NCBI GenBank assembly: GCA_020430865.1
Contig: JAGQIY010001378.1
Location: 1-31,014 of the forward strand
Direction of reading: 5' to 3'
From: Myxococcales bacterium
GTDB lineage: Bacteria; Myxococcota; Polyangia; Polyangiales; Polyangiaceae
DNA length: 31,014 nucleotides
Below, piece by piece: positions 25,722 through 31,014 of the stretch; the stretch's first letter is position 1, and each line of letters opens with the position of its first letter. The notes under the pieces were generated by a model that made no database searches, had not been told where the DNA came from, and worked only from the letters and a program-made list of their open reading frames with translations. The translations under genes and the position numbers were made by a program.

Positions 25722-26804
25722 CTACTCTCCGCGCAGCGCGGCGACGGTGCGCAGGAAGTTCCCGCCGAGGATCTTGCGAATGCGGGTGTCGCTCCAGCCT
25801 CGATCGAGCATCAGCTGCACCAGCTTGGGCAGTTCGAGGCAGCTCTTCATGTCGCTGGGCGGCGTGATCGCGCCATCCCAGTCGCTGCCCAGCGAAGCGT
25901 GGTCCTCACCGACGGTTTCCACGATGTGCGCCAGGTGATCGACGATGGCGCTCGCCTTGCAGCCGAACGTGGAGCCATCGAGGAACGACGACTGATACAT
26001 CACGCCGATCGTGCCTCCGGTGTCGGCGATCGCCTTGAGCTGCTCGTCAGTCAGGTTGCGCCAGTGCTGGTGGACGGCGTCGATGCCGGTGTGAGTCACG
26101 ATCAGCGGCTGCGACCTGTCGTGGACCTCGACGGCGTCGAAGAAGCCCTTGCGGCTGATGTGCGCCAGGTCGACGAAGATGCGCTTCTCGTTCAGACGAC
26201 GAACGTACTCGGCGCCAGCGTGGGTCAGCCCGGTGTCTCCGCCGGCCTTCATCGGCGACGACGTGACCCCCAGGGTCGACGACGAGAGGTGTACCAGCGT
26301 GATCCGCAGGACGAGATCCTTGGGGATCAGGTCGAGGCTGTCGGGCTTGTAGTCGAGGGCGTTGCCGCCCTGGATGCCGACGAAGGCGGCATGTTTCCCT
26401 GCGGCACGAGCTTCTCGATACTCGCGGATGTTCCTCACGAGCTGGAACTGCTCGGGCACCTTGGCGAACCAGGCCTGGAGGCGCTGGATGTTCTTCACGA
26501 AGGCGCGCTCACGGCCCCTGGCGCTGCGCGTCGGGTTGGTGGTGATCACCCAGATGGCGCCACTGAGCTGGGCCTCGAGCATGCGCGGGAAGTCGACCTG
26601 GCTGTAGAAGGCGCCCTTGAACAGGCCGAGGCCGTGGCGCTTCGTCAGGTCGTAGCCGAAGACGCGATCCCAGATGAAGCTGTCGACGTGCAGATCAAGC
26701 ACGTCGGAGTCGAGATAGAGCTCGATGGCTTCGTTGCTGATGTGGAGCTGGTTCGCCCAGCCGCCCGGGTCACGGCGGTGGTCGGTGAAGGCGAGTCGCG
26801 TCAT
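25722..26804 (-). CDS. Membrane dipeptidase-like protein (peptidase M19) with a substituted metal-bridging residue
   Basis: The 360-residue product has the M19 (renal dipeptidase) order of motifs: LHVD with His39 and Asp41, VDLAH with His215, IVTHTG with His238, RNLTDEQL with Arg249, and GSDWDG with Asp308. These match zinc ligands and substrate contacts of DPEP1-type enzymes. The Glu that bridges the two zinc ions in GVEGGH is replaced by Gln145 in GIQGGN. Activity may therefore be changed or lost, or the substrate may differ. M19 enzymes cleave dipeptides with D- or dehydro-residues. No signal peptide is seen with ATG26804 (AGGA upstream); the frame extends to 26846 but adds little. Confidence 0.92.
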   Translation of the reverse strand: MTRLAFTDHRRDPGGWANQLHISNEAIELYLDSDVLDLHVDSFIWDRVFGYDLTKRHGLGLFKGAFYSQVDFPRMLEAQLSGAIWVITTNPTRSARGRERAFVKNIQRLQAWFAKVPEQFQLVRNIREYREARAAGKHAAFVGIQGGNALDYKPDSLDLIPKDLVLRITLVHLSSSTLGVTSSPMKAGGDTGLTHAGAEYVRRLNEKRIFVDLAHISRKGFFDAVEVHDRSQPLIVTHTGIDAVHQHWRNLTDEQLKAIADTGGTIGVMYQSSFLDGSTFGCKASAIVDHLAHIVETVGEDHASLGSDWDGAITPPSDMKSCLELPKLVQLMLDRGWSDTRIRKILGGNFLRTVAALRGE

Positions 26805-26940
26805 CGGCGGGCATCCTGAAGAAACCACACGCCGGCTGCAAGTCACCTGCGCTCTGGCCGACAGCGCGCGTCGAGCGCGCGCTGGATGTCGCTGTTCGGG
26901 GATCGGCCAGCGCGAGCCCCGGACGGCGGTCTCGGCGGGT

Positions 26941-27002
26941 GGTGAGGCTCCCGCTGAGCCTCACCCCCAAACCCGAACCTCGAGCCAACGGCGGACTCGA
27001 GG
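26941..27002 (-). terminator. Tandem hairpins downstream of the RHH gene
   Basis: GGTGAGGCTC (26941-26950) and GAGCCTCACC (26956-26965) form a perfect 10-base stem with a 5-base loop. A second dyad, CCTCGAG (26978-26984) with CTCGAGG (26996-27002), lies between it and the RHH stop at 27015. No T-tract follows on the minus strand, so it may be a weak terminator or an mRNA-stabilising structure. Confidence 0.45.
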
Positions 27003-27014
27003 CTCAGGCATGGG

Positions 27015-27329
27015 TCAGATCCCCTTGGGGACGCTCTCGAGATCCACTTCGCTCAGGGCGTAGCGGATCAGCGCGCTGCGGTTGGCCTTCGTGAAGCCGC
27101 GGGCCTTGAGCGTGTCGACCATGTCGTCGAGGCGCTTCAGGTCGTCGGTGTACATGGAGATGCAGATCACCTTGTAGTGCGTCGGCTTCTCGGTCTTGGG
27201 CACGGCGCGCACGGGCTTTGCGCGCTCCGCGTTCCCCGCGGAATAGAAGGTGGACGAAAGCACGCCCTCTACTTCGTCGCGGTCTAGCAGCTTCGCAGCT
27301 GCCTGTCGGTAGTCGTCTCGATCACTCAC
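27015..27329 (-). CDS. Ribbon-helix-helix protein partnered with ParA
   Basis: The product of about 104 residues has an unstructured N-terminal half and a C-terminal ribbon-helix-helix (about 50-95): a beta strand (HYKVICISM), helix YTDDLKRLDDMVDTLKA and helix KANRSALIRYALSE. Such small DNA-binding proteins often act as centromere-binding or autorepressor partners of ParA ATPases. GTG27329 has a strong GGAGG (27335-27339) five bases upstream. An ATG at 27347 overlaps the ParA stop (ATGA) and would add six residues; both starts fit a translationally coupled operon. Confidence 0.85.
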   Translation of the reverse strand: MSDRDDYRQAAAKLLDRDEVEGVLSSTFYSAGNAERAKPVRAVPKTEKPTHYKVICISMYTDDLKRLDDMVDTLKARGFTKANRSALIRYALSEVDLESVPKGI

Positions 27330-27334
27330 CCGGG

Positions 27335-27339
27335 CCTCC
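27335..27339 (-). promoter_or_regulatory. Ribosome binding site GGAGG for GTG27329
   Basis: GGAGG lies five bases before GTG27329 and favours it over the ATG at 27347, which has no such site. Confidence 0.6.
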
Positions 27340-27343
27340 TCAT

Positions 27344-28681
27344 TCATGCTGGCAACGCGATGTCCGCGCTGGAAGTGGTTCGATGAGAGCCCTGGGCAGA
27401 GGTCTGCTCACTGCTCTCGGGCGCCACCTCGTCGGAGGTCGCACCAAGGTTTGTTTCCGCGAGCAAACGCTCGACGATCTTCAGGTAGTCGCTGGCCGCG
27501 CTGGACCCTGGCGCGTACTCGAACAGCGTCTTGCCCTGCGCGGGCGCTTCCTTGACCTTGATCGCGGAGCGCACCGGGGGCAGGCAGCGCTCCCGGAAGT
27601 GCTCCCGCAGCGTGTCCAGCGCCTCGTGGCAGATGCGTGCCCGGCTATCGAAGAAAGTTGGAAGAATTCCCCATAGTTGCACGGGATGGTTCAAGAGCTT
27701 GTTGACGTGCTTGATGGTGCGCAGCACCTGCCGCACACCAACCAGCGAGAGGTAGTCGCAGGCCACGGGGCAGAGCACGGCGTCGCTCAGGACCAGCGCG
27801 TTCTGGTTCATCAACGACAGACTGGGAGAGCAGTCGACGACCACGAAGTCGTAGGTGTCGAGCACGCCTTCGAAGCGTGACGCGAGCACGCGATCACGCT
27901 GCTTGCGCCCCGCGAGGTAGAGCTCCGCAGCGGCGAGAGTCTCGTTGGAGGGCAGGACATCGAGGCCCGGGCGCACCGTCTTCACGGCGTCCTTCACCGG
28001 CAAGCCCATCACCAGCACGTGATACAGCGAGCGCTCCACTGGCAGACCGAGGGAGACCCCGACGTTGCCCTGGGCGTCGGTGTCGACGAGCAGCACGTTG
28101 GCGCCGCGCTCGGCGAGTCCAGCGGCGATGGTCACGCTGGTCGTGGTCTTGCCGGTGCCGCCCTTGTGGTTGAACACCGCGAGGATGCGCGGAGCGGCGC
28201 TCTTCTCCGGCGCGCGGGCAGGCTTCTGGGCCGCGGGAGTCATCTCGATCACCTCGCCGCGTGGCGGGGGAGGCGCCGTCGGGCGCAGCACTGGAGGAAG
28301 CTCGTCATCGCCCTCCGCAGCCTGAACCTCGGCGCGGTCCGCCGTTTGCTCGGCGTGGATGTCGCCGAGGCGCACGCCGCGTGCTTCCTCGAGGATTTGT
28401 TGACGACACTCGCTGGTGCAGGCGTAGCGCCGCTGCTTGTCGACGAACAGCACCTGGCTCGCGAGCTCCAGCTTGAACGAGGTGGCGCAGGCATCGCAGC
28501 TCGTGAGACCCGCGTCGCCCTGTGCGTGGCTGTGCTCCAGGCACTGCTGCGAGCAGTAGAAGGCGAAGCTCGCGCGCGGGCGTCCGGAAGCATCTTCGAG
28601 GGTCCGCTCCTCCATCTGGTAGCTGAAGCGAGGTTCGAACTCCGATCCGCACACTCCGCAGATCTTCTGAATACCAGCCAT
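27344..28681 (-). CDS. ParA-family ATPase with two N-terminal Cys4 modules
   Basis: The 445-residue product begins with two repeats of CxxC...CxxxC: Cys8, Cys11, Cys43, Cys47 and Cys62, Cys65, Cys88, Cys92, which look like two zinc-binding modules. A Pro/Ala linker (about 105-165) leads to a ParA/Soj ATPase domain with the deviant Walker A motif NHKGGTGKTTTS (Lys173 and Lys178), the A' Asp200 in LLVDTDAQGN, and the Walker B segment FVVVDCSPSL. ParA proteins position DNA or cell structures through ATP-dependent dimerisation and DNA binding. No ParB is next door; the partner seems to be the coupled RHH protein. ATG28681 has GAGGAGGA upstream. Confidence 0.93.
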   Translation of the reverse strand: MAGIQKICGVCGSEFEPRFSYQMEERTLEDASGRPRASFAFYCSQQCLEHSHAQGDAGLTSCDACATSFKLELASQVLFVDKQRRYACTSECRQQILEEARGVRLGDIHAEQTADRAEVQAAEGDDELPPVLRPTAPPPPRGEVIEMTPAAQKPARAPEKSAAPRILAVFNHKGGTGKTTTSVTIAAGLAERGANVLLVDTDAQGNVGVSLGLPVERSLYHVLVMGLPVKDAVKTVRPGLDVLPSNETLAAAELYLAGRKQRDRVLASRFEGVLDTYDFVVVDCSPSLSLMNQNALVLSDAVLCPVACDYLSLVGVRQVLRTIKHVNKLLNHPVQLWGILPTFFDSRARICHEALDTLREHFRERCLPPVRSAIKVKEAPAQGKTLFEYAPGSSAASDYLKIVERLLAETNLGATSDEVAPESSEQTSAQGSHRTTSSADIALPA

Positions 28682-28856
28682 GCCTGAGATCCTCCTCGCG
28701 CCTCCCGGAACGTTCCCGGGGTTATCGAAGCGCAGGACCTCGGATGTCATGGAGCCGCGAAACGGGCCAAGTTTGTGCAGGCTTCGGGAGGCCCGGAATC
28801 GGCTCGGGCCGGGCCCCGTTCAAAGCCGGGCGGATTGGCCCCCAGCGGCTCGAGAC

Positions 28857-30422
28857 TCAGTGGCGGAAGTGGCGTACGCCGGTGAAGACCATGGCGATGC
28901 CCGCCTTGTCCGCGGCGGCGATCACGTCTTCGTCCTTCTTGCTGCCGCCAGGCTGAACGACCGCCGTGACGCCAGCGGCGATGGCGGCCTCGACACCGTC
29001 GGGGAAGGGGAAGAACGCGTCCGACGCCATCACGGAGCCCTTGGCGGCCTCGCCGGCCTTCTCGCAGGCGATCTGCACCGCGGTGACCCGGGCAGTCTGG
29101 CCGCCCCCGATGCCGACCGTGGCGAAGGCAGAGCCGTTGACGTCCGCCTTGCCGAGGACGATGGCGTTGCTCTTCACGTGCTTGCAGGTGCTCCAGGCGA
29201 ACTCGAGCGCGGCGAGCTCCGAGTCCGTCGGCGCGCGCTTGGTCACGACCTTGCCAGCGCGCACCTCGCCGGCGCCGCTCGCGTCGCGGTCCATCACCAC
29301 GATGCCGCCCCCGATGCGCTTGTAGGTCATGGCGCGGTGGGTGTGATCGAGCCACTCGCCGGTGGCCAGCAGGCGCAGCGCGCTCTTCTTGCGCAGGCGC
29401 TCGAGCGCCTCGGGCGCGAACCCCGGTGCGATGATGCACTCGATGAACGTTTCCGCAAGGACTTCTGCGGTGGCCATGTCGACCTCCCGGTTCAGCGCCA
29501 CGATGCCGCCGAAGGCGCTCATCGCGTCGGCTTCACGGGCCGCGTGGTACGCGCTCCTGAGGTCGCCCGCGGTTGCCGCACCGCACGGGCTGGCGTGCTT
29601 GATCACCACGGCCCCCGGGCCCTCCAGCTCGCGCACCGCCTCGAGCGCCGCGTCGACATCCACCAGGTTGTTGAAGGACAGCTCCTTCGCACCGGTGCCT
29701 AGCGATTCCGCACGGGAAAGGCTGCCGGGCGCTGCGCCACGTTCACGGTAGAAGGCGCCCTTCTGATGCGGGTTCTCCCCGTAGCGCAAGCCGTAGGCCT
29801 TCTCGAAGGGCAGGGTCATGAAGCTCGGGTAGCCGTCGCTTTGATCCTGCTTGCTGAGCCAGCCTGAGATCGCGGCGTCATAGGCCGCGGTGTGCGCGAA
29901 CGCCTTGGCCGCAAGGCGCTGGCGGGTGGACTGGCTGAGGCCCCCCTCGGCCTTCAACTCGTCGATGATCTGGGCGTAGTCGCTGGGGTCGCAGACCACC
30001 GAGACTCGCGCGTGGTTCTTCGCCGCCGAGCGCAGCATGCTCGGACCGCCGATGTCGATGTTCTCGATCAGATCGGCGAAGGCCGCGTCCGGCTTCTGGA
30101 GGGTGGCCTCGAAGGGGTAGAGGTTGACCACCACCATGTCGATGAACTCCGCGGAAATGCGCTGGAGATCGGCCTCGTCCGTGCCCTCTCTGGCGAGGAT
30201 GCCGCCGTGCACCTTCGGGTGCAGCGTCTTGACCCGGCCGTCCATGACCTCCGGGGAGCCGGTGTAGCTCTCCACCGTGGACACGGGGATGTCAGCTGAT
30301 TCCAGCTGCTTGAAGGTTCCACCGGTGCTGAGCAAGCGAGCGCCTTGCTCGACCAGTGCGCGGGCGAGATCGAGGATCCCGGTTTTGTCGGAGACGGAGA
30401 GGAGGACGTTGCGGACAGGCAT
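28857..30422 (-). CDS. purH: Bifunctional AICAR formyltransferase/IMP cyclohydrolase
   Basis: The 521-residue product is a full-length PurH, matching the family's usual 510-530 residues. The N-terminal IMP cyclohydrolase part has the MGS-like fold with LLSVSDKTGI, the STGGT loop and KTLHPKVHGG (65-74). The AICAR transformylase part has LRYGENPHQ, KHASPCGAA, FGGIVALN and SDAFFPFPDG, and ends in the conserved VRHFRH. It uses 10-formyl-tetrahydrofolate to formylate AICAR and then closes the ring to IMP, the last two steps of de novo purine synthesis. Cytoplasmic. It is a single gene here, divergent from a lipoprotein gene. Confidence 0.98.
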   Translation of the reverse strand: MPVRNVLLSVSDKTGILDLARALVEQGARLLSTGGTFKQLESADIPVSTVESYTGSPEVMDGRVKTLHPKVHGGILAREGTDEADLQRISAEFIDMVVVNLYPFEATLQKPDAAFADLIENIDIGGPSMLRSAAKNHARVSVVCDPSDYAQIIDELKAEGGLSQSTRQRLAAKAFAHTAAYDAAISGWLSKQDQSDGYPSFMTLPFEKAYGLRYGENPHQKGAFYRERGAAPGSLSRAESLGTGAKELSFNNLVDVDAALEAVRELEGPGAVVIKHASPCGAATAGDLRSAYHAAREADAMSAFGGIVALNREVDMATAEVLAETFIECIIAPGFAPEALERLRKKSALRLLATGEWLDHTHRAMTYKRIGGGIVVMDRDASGAGEVRAGKVVTKRAPTDSELAALEFAWSTCKHVKSNAIVLGKADVNGSAFATVGIGGGQTARVTAVQIACEKAGEAAKGSVMASDAFFPFPDGVEAAIAAGVTAVVQPGGSKKDEDVIAAADKAGIAMVFTGVRHFRH

Positions 30423-30434
30423 GACGCCGGTCCC

Positions 30435-30461
30435 GGTATCTGCGCGGGAGGCTGCCGTCAA
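30435..30461 (-). promoter_or_regulatory. Candidate promoter for purH
   Basis: On the minus strand, TTGACG (30461-30456) lies 15 bases from GATACC (30440-30435), giving a very short leader before ATG30422. The -35 box is good; the -10 box and spacing are poor. No PurR-like operator seen. Confidence 0.25.
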
Positions 30462-30539
30462 TCGTCGGCTCCCGCGCCGGGATCCGGCGACGGATTCGAT
30501 GCTTGCGGAGGCGGCCGGGATTGAGGTTAGCTTGAGGTG

Positions 30540-31014
30540 ATGAGTTCCAGAGCAACGCGCGCAATCGGGATCGGTGCGGTCGGCCTGCTGCTGATTGGCT
30601 GGGTCACGGCTTGCTCGGAGTCCAAGGACACCAACCCCGTGATCACGCCGAGGTCGGGTGCTTACCAACCCGCGCCGAGTGGCACGACGATCGACGAGGC
30701 CACTGCGTGCGATTCGCTCACGGCTGCGGTGGATGCACAACGCAGCGCCCTGGGCTGCGGCTCGGTGCAGCGCGCGCCGTGTCCAGACTACATCCGTCCA
30801 GCGGGCGGCAGCGACTGTTACGTGTACGACGAGGGGACCGTCAACGAGTGCGTGAGCTACTACGGCAAGCTCTCGAGCTGTACGGCCTTCGAGCAAGCGC
30901 CCTGCGTGATCACCGCGGTGCCGACGGATGCCTGTGCGAGCGCGAGCGGCGGAGCAGGCGGCAGCGGGGGCTCAGGAGGCAGCGGGGGCACGGCGGGCGG
31001 CGCCGGTGGGACCA
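30540..31014 (+). CDS. Cys-rich lipoprotein with Gly-Ser tail, 3' end outside window
   Basis: The frame stays open to the right edge (158 residues seen). The N-terminus MSSRATRAIGIGAVG continues to the lipobox VTAC (Cys25). A domain with about nine cysteines (about 60-135) follows, then a GGSGGSGG tail that continues out of the window. The Cys pattern (CDS...LGC...PCPDY...DCY...EC...SC) suggests a disulfide-bonded surface domain. ATG30540 is chosen; GAGG lies 3-6 bases upstream. The layout resembles the lipoprotein at 1464-2078. It is divergent from purH by 117 bases. Function unknown. Confidence 0.8.
   Translation, partial: MSSRATRAIGIGAVGLLLIGWVTACSESKDTNPVITPRSGAYQPAPSGTTIDEATACDSLTAAVDAQRSALGCGSVQRAPCPDYIRPAGGSDCYVYDEGTVNECVSYYGKLSSCTAFEQAPCVITAVPTDACASASGGAGGSGGSGGSGGTAGGAGGT

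Noticed and set aside
28790..28810. GGCCCG/CGGGCC dyad between purH and the ParA gene as a terminator
   Set aside because: The stem is six bases with no T-tract on the minus strand; such dyads are expected by chance at this GC content.

Overview
The window looks like chromosomal DNA of a high-GC myxobacterium, most likely of the order Polyangiales (Sorangium/Polyangium relatives). The evidence is very high GC in third codon positions, several lipoproteins with Gly-Ser-Ala-rich tails, two Ser/Thr protein kinases (one with an N-terminal zinc ribbon), a response regulator with a DUF4388-type domain, and many lineage-type proteins of unknown function. I saw no tRNA, rRNA, CRISPR array, insertion sequence or prophage. 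Taxonomy is inferred from protein style, not from a marker gene.

Layout. Positions 1-2078 (minus strand): three small lipoproteins, the first running off the left edge. 2205-3065 (plus): a sugar-phosphate nucleotidyltransferase, convergent with a crotonase (3114-3962, minus) and a beta-propeller-like lipoprotein (4029-5354, minus). 5468-7753 (plus): pabB for folate synthesis and a SPOR-domain membrane protein. 7773-10262 (minus): a HEAT-like protein, nikR, a small envelope protein that looks cut short, and a headless C-terminal remnant of a DUF4105/Lnb-type protein; the last two appear joined at a deletion scar near 8275. 10741-16608 (plus): SPFH protein with zinc ribbon, zinc-ribbon Ser/Thr kinase, and a membrane-anchored REC-DUF4388 protein.

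16615-22297 (minus): alpha/beta hydrolase, then a peptide-type ABC importer with the unusual order permease C, binding protein, permease B and no ATPase gene, then a lipoprotein polysaccharide deacetylase. 22453-23421 (plus): a second Ser/Thr kinase. A 621-base non-coding stretch follows with a dense cluster of palindromes (23725-23810), leading to a MerR-like regulator (24043-24573) and a protein carrying only a sigma region 4-type helix-turn-helix (24840-25544), closed by a clear rho-independent terminator. 25722-26804 (minus): an M19 dipeptidase-like protein with a substituted metal-bridging residue. 27015-28681 (minus): a two-gene unit of a ParA ATPase with two N-terminal Cys4 modules and a ribbon-helix-helix protein. 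28857-30422 (minus): purH. 30540 to the right edge (plus): a Cys-rich lipoprotein.

Housekeeping functions (pabB, purH) are mixed with signalling and envelope genes. The items most worth a second look are the zinc-finger ParA/RHH pair, the zinc-ribbon SPFH/kinase/REC run, the palindrome cluster before the MerR/sigma-4 pair, and the deletion scar near 8275. None can be shown to be a new system from sequence reading alone.
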